The notes: generated from the sequence alone by a model not told the origin. Counted from the first letter of the stretch, positions 18,066 through 27,135 are shown. The stretch is DNA of 64,000 nt from Brevundimonas sp. (GCF_003248455.1 NZ_QFNM01000015.1:16200-80199); one strand, 5' to 3'. Made by a program: numbers and translations.

Positions 18066-18857
18066 ATGGACCTGAAACTTCAGCATAGACGCGCCCTGAT
18101 CTGCGGCGGATCGTCCGGCCTGGGGCGGGCGGTGGCGACGGCTCTGGTCGCCGAGGGCGTCCATGTGATCCTGCTGTCGCGCCACGCCGCTTCCCTTTCG
18201 GAGGCGGCCGAGGCGCTGAACGCCATGGGGCCGGGCCGCGCCGGCTTCGTCACGGCGGACCTGGCCGATCACGAGGGGCTCCTTAAGGCGGTCGACCAGG
18301 CCGAGGCGCAACTGGGCGGGCCGGTAGAGATTCTGCTGAACAACACCGGCGGCCCGCCACCGTCCGGCGTGTCGGGACTGGAGCCGGCGGTGTGGCGCGA
18401 TCATTTCGAATCCATGGTGCTGTCGATCTTCCGCCTGACCGACCGGGTTCTGCCGGCCATGCGCGCGGCCGGCTGGGGGCGGATCCTGAACGTGGCCTCC
18501 ATCACCGTGGTCGAGCCGTCGGCGGCTCTAGGGGTGTCCAATACGCTCAGGGCCTCGGTGGCGGCCTGGGCCAAGACCCTGGCGAACGAGGTCGGGCCGG
18601 ACGGAGTGACGGTCAACACCCTGCTGCCCGGCCGGATCGACACCCCGCGCATCGACCGTCTGGACCGGGCGGCGGCCGAACGGACAGGCATGACGCCGCA
18701 GCAGGCGCGCGCGGACTCGGTCAAGTCCATCCCTGTCGGCCGCATTGGCTCGACCGAGGAGTTCGGCGCGACCGCCGCCTTTCTGGCCAGTCCCCTGGCC
18801 GCCTATATCACCGGCTCGCTGATCCGGCTGGACGGCGGGGCGGTCAAGTCGATCTAG
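18066..18857 (+). CDS. SDR family oxidoreductase, atypical catalytic site
   Basis: Short-chain dehydrogenase/reductase-like protein of 263 residues with a Rossmann fold. The cofactor loop GGSSGLGRA is near residues 15-23, the NNTGG motif near 91-95, and a C-terminal ITGSLIRLDGG. The usual Tyr-x-x-x-Lys catalytic pair is absent. Where YSASK is expected, this protein has GVSNTLRA, the signature of the FabG-like SDR subgroup that departs from the classical tetrad. The substrate is unknown and a non-classical mechanism or binding role is possible. GGAGACGACG precedes the ATG. Confidence 0.88.
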   Translation: MDLKLQHRRALICGGSSGLGRAVATALVAEGVHVILLSRHAASLSEAAEALNAMGPGRAGFVTADLADHEGLLKAVDQAEAQLGGPVEILLNNTGGPPPSGVSGLEPAVWRDHFESMVLSIFRLTDRVLPAMRAAGWGRILNVASITVVEPSAALGVSNTLRASVAAWAKTLANEVGPDGVTVNTLLPGRIDTPRIDRLDRAAAERTGMTPQQARADSVKSIPVGRIGSTEEFGATAAFLASPLAAYITGSLIRLDGGAVKSI

Positions 18858-18907
18858 GCGATCGCAGGTTGTGGGTGTAATCTGTCGCCTCAGGTCGGAG
18901 GTTTGCG

Positions 18908-19258
18908 ATGCTGTCCCTGCTGATGCGGATCGTCGTCGATGGCGCGGCCATCCTTCACTCGGCCCCTGTCGTCGATCCGGCGACGGTCAGGCCGTCGCCG
19001 GTCGTGAACCGCGCCATGCCGGCCTGCGGTTCCGAACGGCGCCGGGCCGGCGCGGCGACCGATCGCCCCGGTCCTCTGTCTCGGGACGAGGGCGAGGCGA
19101 GACGCTATCTGCTGTTCGACCTGCGCGACCGGAACAACTGTCCGACGCCGATCAGCTATGACGTGCCCGGGCAGGGCCGGGCGCTGGGACGCAACCTGCT
19201 TTCGTCCGATCCAGCGCGGCCGCAGACGCCTATGCCGCGCGCGCCCTCGGGGCGTTGA
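18908..19258 (+). CDS. hypothetical protein
   Basis: No family was recognised. A GGAGG ribosome site lies 6 bases before the ATG, which supports a real gene. The 116-residue product begins with a weakly hydrophobic stretch (LSLLMRIVVDGAAILHSAPV). It has a conserved-looking core, RRYLLFDLRDRNNCPTPISY, with one cysteine, and ends in a Pro/Arg-rich tail. Its stop is immediately adjacent to the stop of the convergent 2-hydroxyacid dehydrogenase gene. Confidence 0.55.
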   Translation: MLSLLMRIVVDGAAILHSAPVVDPATVRPSPVVNRAMPACGSERRRAGAATDRPGPLSRDEGEARRYLLFDLRDRNNCPTPISYDVPGQGRALGRNLLSSDPARPQTPMPRAPSGR

Positions 19259-20206
19259 TCAGTCGGGAACGGGGTTGACCGCCGGGCGGCCCGACAGAAC
19301 GGCCTCCAGATTGGCGATCATCAGATCGGCCATGGCCTGGCGCGTCTGGACAGTGGCCGAGGCGACGTGGGGCGCCAGGACGCAACGCTCGCTGTCGATC
19401 AGGGCCTGGGGGACGTTCGGTTCGTCGGCGAAAACGTCCAGGCCGGCGCCGCCTAGTCGGCCCGAGGCCAGGGCCGCGATCAGGGCGTCCTGATCCACCA
19501 CCTCGCCGCGCGCCACATTGATCAGCACGCCGTTCGGTCCCAGGGCGTCCAGCACCTCGGCCGAGACCAGGCCGCGAGTCGAGGCGCCGCCGGGCACGAT
19601 GACGACCAGCACATCGACCTGGCCCGCCAGTTCCACCAGGTCCGGCACGTGCCGCCATGGCGCGTCTCCGACCGGGCGACGGGTGTGATAGGCGATCTCT
19701 CCCGCCAGGGGCGCCAGGCGCTCGGCGATGGCCCGGCCGATGCGGCCCAGACCCAGAAGCCCGTATTTCAAACCTGTCGCGCGGCGCGACAGCGGCGGCG
19801 GCCCCTCCGACGCCCATCGGCCGGCGCGCACATAGGCATCCATCGCCGGCAGGCGCCGCAGCGTCCCCAGCGCCAGCAATAGCGCCATGTCCGCAACGTC
19901 GTCGTTCAGAACGTCGGGCGTATGGGTCACGACCACGCCGCGCGACCGGGCGTGGGCGACGTCGGTCAGGTCGTAGCCGACGGCGTGGACGGAAATGACC
20001 TTCAATGCCGGCAGGGCGTCGATCAGCCGGGCGTCCACGCTGACGGCGCCCGAGGCCGCGACGGCGACGATCCGCTGGGCGATCTCGGGCGGCGCCAGGC
20101 CGTCGGCGCCCGGACGATGCAGGGTCCAGCCCCGCTCCGTCGCCTGTCGGGTCAGGATGTCGTCGGCCAGGGCCGGCAGGCCGATCACCAGGATGTCGAT
20201 GCTCAT
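19259..20206 (-). CDS. NAD(P)-dependent 2-hydroxyacid dehydrogenase (glyoxylate/hydroxypyruvate reductase-like)
   Basis: D-2-hydroxyacid dehydrogenase of 315 residues. The cofactor motif GLGRIGRAIAERLAPL lies near residues 150-165. The catalytic Arg is in INVARGEVVDQDAL, the Glu in GLDVFADEPNVP, and the His in LAPHVASAT, the full set for this family. The sequence is close in style to GhrB-type enzymes that reduce glyoxylate and hydroxypyruvate. The malate synthase gene at 60.5 kb uses glyoxylate, but no operon link exists. Substrate choice is not determinable here. Confidence 0.9.
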   Translation of the reverse strand: MSIDILVIGLPALADDILTRQATERGWTLHRPGADGLAPPEIAQRIVAVAASGAVSVDARLIDALPALKVISVHAVGYDLTDVAHARSRGVVVTHTPDVLNDDVADMALLLALGTLRRLPAMDAYVRAGRWASEGPPPLSRRATGLKYGLLGLGRIGRAIAERLAPLAGEIAYHTRRPVGDAPWRHVPDLVELAGQVDVLVVIVPGGASTRGLVSAEVLDALGPNGVLINVARGEVVDQDALIAALASGRLGGAGLDVFADEPNVPQALIDSERCVLAPHVASATVQTRQAMADLMIANLEAVLSGRPAVNPVPD

Positions 20207-20263
20207 GAAACGCTGTCCAGGGCCGCTGTCGGATGCTGTTGTCGGGGGCTGCCGTTGACCCGC

Positions 20264-21382
20264 TCAGGCCGCGCAGGCCTCGAAGCCGCGACGCAACTCG
20301 GCCTCGTCCAGATCGCGGCCGATGAAGACGGCACGGCTCCAGCGGCGCTCGGCGGCGCCCCATTCGCGTTGCAGATCGCCCTCCAGGATCATGTGAACGG
20401 CCTGGAAGACCAGGCGGCGGTCCTCGCCCTTGACGTCGATGATGCCCTTGGCGCGCAGGATGTTCTGGCCCTGCTCGCCCAGCAGTCTGTCCAGCCAGGC
20501 GGTGAACCTGGCGCCGTCCAGCGGCCGGTCCAGAGACAGGGATATCCCCTTGATGTCGTCCTGGTGGGCGTGTCCGCGCGCGCCGCGAGCACGGTCGTGG
20601 TGGCCATGCCCGTGATCATGGTCATGATCATGATGGTCGTGGTCGTGGCCGCAGTGCTCGTCGTGGACATGGCCGTCCGCGCCGTGCGGCGGGTTCACGA
20701 AGTCCGGCTTGACCTCGAGAATCCGCTCCAGGTCGAAGGCGTGGACGCCCAGCACCTGGTCCAGCGGCACGTTCGACCGTTCGGCCCGCACGATGGGCGC
20801 CAAGGGGTTCAGCGCCCGCAGACGCGCCTCGACCGCATCCAGCTCCTCGGGCGTGGCCAGATCGACCTTGTTCAGGATGATCCGGTCGGCGAAGGCCACC
20901 TGTTCGCGCGCCTCCTTGGAATCGTCCAGACGGGCCATGACGTGTTTGGCGTCCACCAGGGCGGTCACGCTGTCCAGTTGGGTCTTGGCCTTGACGTCCT
21001 CGTCGACGAAGAAGGTCTGGGCCACCGGGCCGGGATCGGCCAGACCCGTCGTCTCCACGATGATGGCGTCGAAGGCGGGCTTGCCGGGGCGCTGGCGCTT
21101 CATCAGGCCGGCGACGACGCGGATCAGGTCGCCGCGCACGGTGCAGCAGACGCAGCCGTTGTTCATCTCGAACACGTCCTCGTCGGCGCCGACCACCAGG
21201 TCGTTGTCGATGCCGATCTCGCCGAACTCGTTGACGATCACGGCGTAGCGCTTGCCGTGGTCCTCGGTCAGGATGCGGTTCAGCAGGGTCGTCTTGCCCG
21301 CCCCCAGATAGCCGGTCAGGACGGTGACGGGGATCTTGCCATGCGTGGCGGCGGGGGCGGGGGCGGCGAGGGTGTCGGTCAT
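20264..21382 (-). CDS. CobW/YjiA-type G3E GTPase, putative metallochaperone
   Basis: G3E-family GTPase of 372 residues predicted to deliver a metal, probably zinc, to client proteins. The Walker A motif GYLGAGKTT is at residues 24-32. The metal site CVCC lies near residues 85-90, followed by TVRGDLI, and NKVDL gives the guanine-specificity motif. A histidine-rich insert at about residues 237-270 (repeated [10 protein letters not shown] units) would add metal-binding capacity. The CobW_C domain follows. The start at 21382 is preferred over an upstream in-frame start because the extra 32 residues are basic and unconserved. It lies 40 bp downstream of the small PhnA-like gene on the same strand. 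Confidence 0.92.
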   Translation of the reverse strand: MTDTLAAPAPAATHGKIPVTVLTGYLGAGKTTLLNRILTEDHGKRYAVIVNEFGEIGIDNDLVVGADEDVFEMNNGCVCCTVRGDLIRVVAGLMKRQRPGKPAFDAIIVETTGLADPGPVAQTFFVDEDVKAKTQLDSVTALVDAKHVMARLDDSKEAREQVAFADRIILNKVDLATPEELDAVEARLRALNPLAPIVRAERSNVPLDQVLGVHAFDLERILEVKPDFVNPPHGADGHVHDEHCGHDHDHHDHDHDHGHGHHDRARGARGHAHQDDIKGISLSLDRPLDGARFTAWLDRLLGEQGQNILRAKGIIDVKGEDRRLVFQAVHMILEGDLQREWGAAERRWSRAVFIGRDLDEAELRRGFEACAA

Positions 21383-21422
21383 GGCCGCTAGATGGCGGCT
21401 GACGCAGCGCTTGGGAAGAGGG

Positions 21423-21647
21423 TCAGGCCTTCTTGACGAACTCGGTGCGCAGAACCAGGCCGCGCACCTTCTCGACATTGGCCTCGATCTCGTCGGGATC
21501 GCCGGTCAGGCGGATGTTCTTGACCATCGTGCCGCGCTTCAGCGTCACCCCGCCCGACCCCTTGACCTTGAGGTCCTTGATCAGGGTCACGCTGTCACCG
21601 TCGGCCAGGATGTTGCCGTTGGAATCCTTGGTCGGGTCGTCGGTCAT
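21423..21647 (-). CDS. alkylphosphonate utilization protein, short PhnA/YjdM-type
   Basis: Small 74-residue protein carrying the C-terminal PhnA/YjdM domain: [20 protein letters not shown], a short strand region [15 protein letters not shown], then [14 protein letters not shown]. The N-terminal zinc-ribbon found in longer YjdM proteins is absent. Despite the name, its role in phosphonate use is not established. The start at 21647 gives the family's typical [12 protein letters not shown] beginning; an alternative in-frame start lies 30 bases upstream. Confidence 0.85.
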   Translation of the reverse strand: MTDDPTKDSNGNILADGDSVTLIKDLKVKGSGGVTLKRGTMVKNIRLTGDPDEIEANVEKVRGLVLRTEFVKKA

Positions 21648-21673
21648 GCCGTCATGCTTCTCAAAAAGGGCGG

Positions 21674-22465
21674 TCAATCCGCGCTGGAGAAGCGTATTAC
21701 GCCGATCAGGCCGGCGCGCCAGACGTGGTCGTCGCTGACCAGGGGGCTGTCCTTGACGTCCCCCAGCCGCTGCTCGTAGTTGACGAAGCCGCCGACGCCG
21801 AAACGCTTGCCGACCGGAACAGCCAAAAAGGCGACGGCGCCGGCGCCCGACAGGCCGCCCGAGGCCTCATAGGGCTGGTAGCCGCTACCCGGCGCCTGTT
21901 CGGCGGTTACGCCGTAGTAGCGCTGGATGCGTTCGTCGCTGCCGCCCGTGACATAGCCGCTGACGCGCAGCAGGCCGACGGGCGTGACGCGCTGATGACC
22001 GACGGAGGCGAAATACTGGGTCCCGGCGTCGTCGCCCGAGACATCCTGGGATATCCGGCCGCCGACGACGATTCCGCCGAACCGCTTGTAGGCGTAAAGG
22101 GCCGCGTCGGCCCCCAGACCCGGGCGATCCAGGCTGGAGCCTTCGATGTCGCCGGCGGCGAAGCGGGGCCGGATCTGCACCCCGGCGCGCAGGTCGTCGG
22201 TCTTCAGCGCGTTCCAGCCCACGCCGTCCAGGCCGTTGGCGTAAACGACGTCCTTGTAGCTGGCGGAACCCCAGGCGGTGTAGTTGACGTCGTCGCCCGT
22301 ATTTCCCGTGGCGCTGAAGCCGTGAGTGATCCCCCCGCCGACATCCACGCGCCAGGTCTTGGGCGCCTCGACCTGCTCATAGGGTTGGGACTGGGCCAGG
22401 GCGGAACCGGCGACGGCGGCGAAGGCGACGGAGAGCAGCAGGGGACGAAGCACGGGCGTTTCCAT
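21674..22465 (-). CDS. MipA/OmpV family outer-membrane protein
   Basis: Outer-membrane beta-barrel protein of 263 residues. A Sec signal peptide (PLLLSVAFAAVAGSALAQ) is predicted to be cut after Ala-Gln near residue 25. The mature part alternates amphipathic strands typical of MipA/OmpV (WRVDVGGGITHGFSATGNTG, GVQIRPRF, GVGGFVNYEQRLGDVKDSPL) and ends with a strand plus RFSSAD. Members act as porin-like proteins or scaffolds for murein-synthesis complexes. The start at 22465 places the signal peptide at the N-terminus. Confidence 0.85.
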   Translation of the reverse strand: METPVLRPLLLSVAFAAVAGSALAQSQPYEQVEAPKTWRVDVGGGITHGFSATGNTGDDVNYTAWGSASYKDVVYANGLDGVGWNALKTDDLRAGVQIRPRFAAGDIEGSSLDRPGLGADAALYAYKRFGGIVVGGRISQDVSGDDAGTQYFASVGHQRVTPVGLLRVSGYVTGGSDERIQRYYGVTAEQAPGSGYQPYEASGGLSGAGAVAFLAVPVGKRFGVGGFVNYEQRLGDVKDSPLVSDDHVWRAGLIGVIRFSSAD

Positions 22466-22487
22466 TGGCGGCGCCCGATCCGACAGG

Positions 22488-23225
22488 TCAGGCCGGGTCA
22501 GAATGCGCAAGCGCCGCCTTTGGCTCCAACAGCGCCAACGAAGCCGTCTCGATGCGACTTTCCAGCAACGCCATCATGGCCCCGCGCTTCATCCCGGCGG
22601 GGATCGGCTCCAGGAATTCGAACACCGCCACGCCGGGGCGGCGGCGGAAGCCGTGGGCAGGCCAATGGAGGCCCGAGTTGGTGGCCACCGGCCAGCATGG
22701 CCCCTCCAGGTCGCGGTAGATGGCGGCGACGCCGGGCTTGTAGTCGCCGGGCACGCCCGGATCGTTGCGCGTCCCCTCGGGGAAGATCACGATCTGGCGG
22801 CCTTGGGACAGGCGGGCCCGGGCCTGGCGGGTCATGTCCTTCAGCGCCCTGGCGTGGCCGGCGCGGTCCACGGCGATCATCCCGGTCTTCCAGGCGAACC
22901 AGCCGAAGAAGGGCAGGGGCATCAGCTCCTTCTTCATCACGAAACAGGCGTCGGGCAGCACCGCCAGCAGAGCCACGATGTCCAGCATCCCCTGGTGTTT
23001 GGACGCGACCAGGGCGGCCCCGGACGGCCGGTTCTCCAGACCCCGGAAATCGACCTTGACGCCGGCGATCCAGCGCAGGCCGAACAGCACCGTCCTGGCC
23101 CACAGCTTGACGACGCCCATGGCGAACCGATGCGGCATCACAAGCGCCGGCGACAGGCCGATGGCGAAGATCGGCATCGACAGATAGAGCCAGGCGGTGA
23201 ACAGGAGGGAACGCAGCATATTCAC
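22488..23225 (-). CDS. plsC: lysophospholipid acyltransferase (PlsC-type)
   Basis: 1-acyl-sn-glycerol-3-phosphate acyltransferase family protein of 245 residues, making phosphatidic acid at the inner membrane. The HX4D catalytic motif is KHQGMLD near residue 74, and the acceptor-binding motif FPEGTRNDPG is near 152. The N-terminal hydrophobic segment anchors the protein. The GTG start at 23225 forms a GTGA overlap with the stop of the upstream ydcF-like gene, which supports it over the ATG 6 bases later. It is the last gene of the ftsE-ftsX-ydcF-plsC chain. Confidence 0.92.
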   Translation of the reverse strand: MNMLRSLLFTAWLYLSMPIFAIGLSPALVMPHRFAMGVVKLWARTVLFGLRWIAGVKVDFRGLENRPSGAALVASKHQGMLDIVALLAVLPDACFVMKKELMPLPFFGWFAWKTGMIAVDRAGHARALKDMTRQARARLSQGRQIVIFPEGTRNDPGVPGDYKPGVAAIYRDLEGPCWPVATNSGLHWPAHGFRRRPGVAVFEFLEPIPAGMKRGAMMALLESRIETASLALLEPKAALAHSDPA

Positions 23226-23851
23226 CTAGGCGGGGCCTTTTCGGCGGAAACGGAAGGGACGGGCCGGTCCCCGGTCAGGCGGCGCACGCCCTCGCGGCCC
23301 AGCACGGCGAGATACTTCATATACTCCAGCGTCATCCGCCGCGCCGTCACCGCCGCCCGCCACCAGCGCGCATTGTCCAGCGAGGGGGTCGAGACGGCGT
23401 AGGGCGTCAGGATCGCGCCCGGCAGCTGGCCCCTGATCTCCACCAGGGAGCGCGGCATATGATAGTCGGAGGTCACGACAATCAGGCTGCGATAGCCCTT
23501 GGACCGCGCCCAGGCGGCGATCTCCTGGGCGTTGCCCACCGTGTCCTCGGCCTCGAAGCCCAGATCGACGCAACAGTTGAACAGGCGGCTGGAGCCGGGG
23601 GTCAGTTCGCGCAGTTCGCGGCGGCGCACCTCGCGGTTGACGCCCGAGATCAGCACCCGCTCGCCCTTGCCCTGTTCCAACAGGCGGATGGCGGCGTTGA
23701 CGCGCTCGGACGAGGGGCCGGTCAGGGCCACGATGGCGTCGGCGCGGGCGGGGTCTTCGGCCGGCGTCAGTTCGCGCACCCGATGGGCGAAGGCGAACAG
23801 GCCGACCAGCCAGATCAGGCCGCCGATGAAGACGACGCTCAACAATCTCAT
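23222..23851 (-). CDS. YdcF/ElyC family (DUF218) membrane protein
   Basis: This 209-residue protein has one N-terminal membrane segment (LLSVVFIGGLIWLVGLFAFA) and a DUF218 domain outside the membrane: ADAIVALTGPSSERVNAA, GKGERVLISGVN, TVGNAQEIAAW and VVTSDYHMPRSLVEI. ElyC and SanA relatives affect envelope and peptidoglycan integrity, though the chemistry is unclear. The start is fixed by a 4-base ATGA overlap with the ftsX stop. It overlaps plsC by 4 bases at the other end. Confidence 0.85.
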   Translation of the reverse strand: MRLLSVVFIGGLIWLVGLFAFAHRVRELTPAEDPARADAIVALTGPSSERVNAAIRLLEQGKGERVLISGVNREVRRRELRELTPGSSRLFNCCVDLGFEAEDTVGNAQEIAAWARSKGYRSLIVVTSDYHMPRSLVEIRGQLPGAILTPYAVSTPSLDNARWWRAAVTARRMTLEYMKYLAVLGREGVRRLTGDRPVPSVSAEKAPPR

Positions 23852-24789
23852 GCGTCCCCCCCGCCCGCATCCGAGGTCAATACCCGCATGGCGGCGAATC
23901 TCGCGGCCAGAACCGCGACCGTAGCGGCCAGCAGCGGGCATGGCGAGAGCAGCAGGAGGTCGCCCCACGCCACCGGCAGGGCCGCCGTCAGACCGCCCGA
24001 TCCGCCCAGCAGGCGCAGACCGGCGACAAGGACGGCGGCCAACCCCGCCCCGATCACGCCGGCGCCGGCCGCAAGCCCGCCGAATCGGCGCTGGAACAGG
24101 CCGGCGATCCGCCCGTCAGTCGCCCCGTTCAGGTTCAGGGTCTCGATCACGCCGCGTCCGGCGGCCAGTCCCGCGCGGGTGGCGTAGGCGATGGCGGCGG
24201 CGGCGGCGAAGGCCGTGGCCAGGAAGGCCGCGCCGGCCAGAACGGTGATCAGATTGGCCGAGCGCTCGACCTCGCCGCGCCACAGGCTGTGGTCGTCGAC
24301 CGTGGCGTCCAGCCCCGCCTCGGCCAAGGCGCGGCTCAGGGTCACGGCGCTGGCCGGCGCCTCGGGGTCCAGCCGAACCGTGACCAGGTGGGGCAGCGGC
24401 AGGTCGGGCAGGATCGCATCGCCCAGCCAGGGGCGCAGCAGGTCTTCGGCCGCCTTGCGGTCAAGGGCGGCGGCCTCCTCGACCCCTTCGACGCCGGCCA
24501 GGGTCTCGGCCGCGCGACCGGCGGCGGTGTCGCCGGTCTCGCCGACGCGGGGGCGCACCTGGACCGTGGCCTCGGCGCCCAGCTGCCTGGCCCAGCCGTG
24601 GGCGGCGCGGTCGGCGGCGGAGGCGGCGACGGCGGCCAGGCAGGCCAGGAAGCACAGGACCGCGATCACCGTCATCAGCCACGGCTCGCCAGCCGCGGCC
24701 GGCGGCAACAGGCCGGGCCGCCCCCGCCCGAACGGCGAACGCAGCTTCGGCAGGGCCCAGCGAGGCGTGAAATCCGAAAGGCGGATCAT
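23848..24789 (-). CDS. ftsX: cell-division ABC transporter permease FtsX
   Basis: Inner-membrane partner of FtsE; together they transmit ATP hydrolysis across the membrane to control septal peptidoglycan hydrolases. The 313 residues contain a first membrane segment (LMTVIAVLCFLACLAAVAAS), a periplasmic loop of about 120 residues, and three C-terminal membrane segments, the normal FtsX topology. Its ATG overlaps the ftsE stop (ATGA), and its own stop overlaps the ydcF start. The frame is also open upstream, but only as a shadow of ftsE. Confidence 0.9.
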   Translation of the reverse strand: MIRLSDFTPRWALPKLRSPFGRGRPGLLPPAAAGEPWLMTVIAVLCFLACLAAVAASAADRAAHGWARQLGAEATVQVRPRVGETGDTAAGRAAETLAGVEGVEEAAALDRKAAEDLLRPWLGDAILPDLPLPHLVTVRLDPEAPASAVTLSRALAEAGLDATVDDHSLWRGEVERSANLITVLAGAAFLATAFAAAAAIAYATRAGLAAGRGVIETLNLNGATDGRIAGLFQRRFGGLAAGAGVIGAGLAAVLVAGLRLLGGSGGLTAALPVAWGDLLLLSPCPLLAATVAVLAARFAAMRVLTSDAGGGDA

Positions 24790-25502
24790 GCGGCCGCCGG
24801 TCCCGGCGCGTGCAGCCGACCGCCCTCCAGCCGCAGGACGTGCGCGCCCGACCGTTGGGCCAGGGCCTCGTCGTGGCTGGCGATCAGGACCGTGGCCCCC
24901 AGCCTGTTCAGCGACTGGAACAGGCGCATTAGTTTGTCGGCCATGACCGCGTCCACGCTGCCGGTCGGCTCGTCCGCCACGATCAGGCCGGGGCGGGCGA
25001 TGACGGCCCGCGCGATGGCCAGGCGCTGCTTCTCGCCGCCCGACAGGGCGGGGGGACGGGCGTCCATGCGCCGCCCCAGCCCGACCCATTTCAGCATCTC
25101 CTCGACGTCGGCGGCGTAGTCGGCCTCTCGTCCGCCCGCCAGGCGCAGCGGCAGGGCGGCGTTGTCGAAGGCGGACAGATGGTCCAGCAGGCGGAAGTCC
25201 TGGAACACCACACCCATCCGCCGGCGGAAGGCAGGGATGTCGCGCCGGTCGATCCGCGAGACATCGGCCCCGAACAGACGAAGACCGCCCCTCAGCGGCC
25301 GGTCCGCCAGGGTCAGGAGCCGAAGCAGCGAGGACTTGCCAGCCCCGGAAGGCCCGGTAAGAAAGTGGAAAGAGCCGCGGGGCAGAATGAGGTTAACGTC
25401 CCGCAGCACGTCGGGCGCGCCCGCATAGCCGAAGCCGACGCCCGACAGGCGCGCGGTCTCGGTCATGGTCTCGGTCATGGCGGCGGGTTCGGCGGACGGC
25501 AT
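24786..25502 (-). CDS. ftsE: cell-division ATP-binding protein FtsE
   Basis: ABC ATPase of 238 residues that drives FtsX at the division site. Walker A is GPSGAGKSS near residues 50-58, the Q-loop FQDFRLLDHLSAFDN near 99, the signature LSGGEKQRLAIARA near 154, Walker B GLIVADEPTGSVD near 173 and the H-loop ASHDE near 207. The FtsE-typical DFRLL follows the Q-loop. Starts at 25478 and 25466 in the same frame are also possible. It is the first gene of a four-gene coupled set. Confidence 0.93.
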   Translation of the reverse strand: MPSAEPAAMTETMTETARLSGVGFGYAGAPDVLRDVNLILPRGSFHFLTGPSGAGKSSLLRLLTLADRPLRGGLRLFGADVSRIDRRDIPAFRRRMGVVFQDFRLLDHLSAFDNAALPLRLAGGREADYAADVEEMLKWVGLGRRMDARPPALSGGEKQRLAIARAVIARPGLIVADEPTGSVDAVMADKLMRLFQSLNRLGATVLIASHDEALAQRSGAHVLRLEGGRLHAPGPAAA

Positions 25503-25574
25503 GGACAGGGTTCAGGAACAGGGGGCGCGACGTCGCGCCTCGCGGGAGGGGGCGACAGCCTCGCAGTCAGCCAC

Positions 25575-26525
25575 ATGATACTGACCTGCCCCGCCTGCGC
25601 CACCAGCTATTTCATTCCCGACGACGCCGTGGGGCCGCAGGGACGCAAGGTGCGCTGCCAGTCCTGCGGCGAGGTGTGGCGCGCGACCCCCGACGAGCCG
25701 CTGGAACTGATCCTGACGCCCGAGGCGACGCCCGCTGCGCAGCCGGCGCCTCAAGAGCCGGAACTGCCCCGCGCCTTCCGCGCCCGCGCCGAGCGCCAGA
25801 AGAAGCTGAGGCGGGCCGCCGCCCAGGGCGTGGTCTGGGCCGCGCTGGCGGCGGTCTTCATCGGACTGGTCGTCGCCGCCTTCGTCTTTCGGGTGGAGAT
25901 CGTCCGGGCCTTCCCGCGCGCGGCGTCGGCCTATGCGATGGTCGGGGCGCCGGTGAACGTCGTGGGTCTGGACTTCGAGGCCCTGACCGCCAAGTCGGCG
26001 CCGAACCGGCCGGGCATGGTCCTGGTGTCCGGCGCCGTGCGCAATGTGCGCGACGCCGAGATCGTGTCGCCGCCCATCCGCGTCGCCCTGCTGGACGCCC
26101 AGGGCGCCGAGGTCGGCTTCAAGATCGTCAGGATCGACGGACCGCCCGTCCTGCCGGGCAAGGTCCAGGGGTTCGCCGCCCTGATCCCCGATCCCGGCGG
26201 GCACGGGGCCGGCATCGGCGTGGACTTCGCGCCCGCGCCGCCCGCACGCGCCAAGGCTTCGATCGGTCATGGAGAAAAGCCCGCGACGCTCCCCGGCGCC
26301 GATCACGCCCCTTCGCCTGCGGCCTCCCCGGCAGCGCCTGCGGGCCAGGCGGGCCAGGCCGCCGCGCACGGCCTGCGCTCGGCGACCGCGCCCGGCGCCG
26401 ATGCGTCCCACGCCCCCCCGGTCGAGGCGCGGCCGGCGAACGCCGCCCCGGCCAAGGCGACGGTAGGCAAGGCGACGGTGGACAAGCCCCGCGGCGAGGC
26501 GGTATCGGCCTCGCATCATGGCTGA
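25575..26525 (+). CDS. MJ0042-type zinc-finger DUF3426 membrane protein
   Basis: This 316-residue protein begins with a zinc finger: CPAC at residues 5-8 and CQSC near 34-37, in the MJ0042 pattern seen before DUF3426. A single membrane segment (GVVWAALAAVFIGLVVAAFVF) lies near residues 95-115 and is followed by the DUF3426 beta-rich domain, for example VSGAVRNVRDAEIVSPPIRV. The Ala/Pro-rich C-terminal 90 residues look disordered. Function is unknown. It is divergent from ftsE and overlaps the next gene by 8 bp. Confidence 0.85.
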   Translation: MILTCPACATSYFIPDDAVGPQGRKVRCQSCGEVWRATPDEPLELILTPEATPAAQPAPQEPELPRAFRARAERQKKLRRAAAQGVVWAALAAVFIGLVVAAFVFRVEIVRAFPRAASAYAMVGAPVNVVGLDFEALTAKSAPNRPGMVLVSGAVRNVRDAEIVSPPIRVALLDAQGAEVGFKIVRIDGPPVLPGKVQGFAALIPDPGGHGAGIGVDFAPAPPARAKASIGHGEKPATLPGADHAPSPAASPAAPAGQAGQAAAHGLRSATAPGADASHAPPVEARPANAAPAKATVGKATVDKPRGEAVSASHHG

Positions 26526-27051
26526 TCCTTCCCCGACGCCGACCGTTCTCCTGCCCGAGGCCGATGTCGCCCGCATCGTCGCCGAACTGGCCCGGCGCAT
26601 CGCGCCCGCGATCGACGACGAGACGGTCGCCGCCGTCCTGCTGACCGGCGGCCTGTGGTTCGCCGCCGACCTGACCCGCGCCCTGGCCCGCGTCGGCCGC
26701 AACGTCCGCTTCGACGCCCTGTGGCTGGCCTCCTATGGCGACGAACAGTCCAGCCGGGGCCGGATCGACGTCTACGCCCCGTTCCAGCGGCCCATCGCCG
26801 GCCGTCGCGTCCTTATATTGGACGACGTGTTCGACACCGGCCTGTCCCTGGCGGAGGCGGTCCGCATCGCGAGGGAAGCCGGCGCGTCCGAGGTTCTGAC
26901 CTGCGTCTTCGCCCGCAAGCCCTGGCCCAGGCCCCGCGCGCCCGAACCCGACTTCGTCGGCTGGGAGGCTCCCGACCGCTTCCTGGTCGGCTATGGCCTG
27001 GACCACGCCGGCGCCCTGCGCGGCCTGCCGGACGTCTGCGCCCTGGATTGA
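26518..27051 (+). CDS. phosphoribosyltransferase (hypoxanthine PRT-like)
   Basis: Type I phosphoribosyltransferase of 177 residues, probably salvaging hypoxanthine or guanine with PRPP. The PRPP-binding motif VLILDDVFDTGLSL is near residues 97-110. A flexible-loop Ser-Tyr region (LASYGDEQSSRGR) and the base-binding FVGWEAPDRFLVGYGLD near 146 are typical of HPRT. Cytosolic. It overlaps the DUF3426 gene by 8 bp. Substrate choice is inferred from the C-terminal loop. Confidence 0.88.
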   Translation: MADPSPTPTVLLPEADVARIVAELARRIAPAIDDETVAAVLLTGGLWFAADLTRALARVGRNVRFDALWLASYGDEQSSRGRIDVYAPFQRPIAGRRVLILDDVFDTGLSLAEAVRIAREAGASEVLTCVFARKPWPRPRAPEPDFVGWEAPDRFLVGYGLDHAGALRGLPDVCALD

Positions 27052-27107
27052 GGCGCGCCGTCGGGGCGCGTAATCCGGCGGGGGCTCAATTTCCGCCGGG
27101 TTCGGCG

Positions 27108-27135
27108 TTGACTCTGCGGCGGCCTTCCGTATATG
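27108..27135 (+). promoter_or_regulatory. probable promoter of rplU-rpmA
   Basis: TTGACT (27108-27113), a 16-base spacer, then TATATG (27130-27135) continuing as TATATGTC. It stands 72 bases upstream of the rplU start. The layout matches that of the tRNA-Ala promoter at 10975-11002. Confidence 0.6.
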
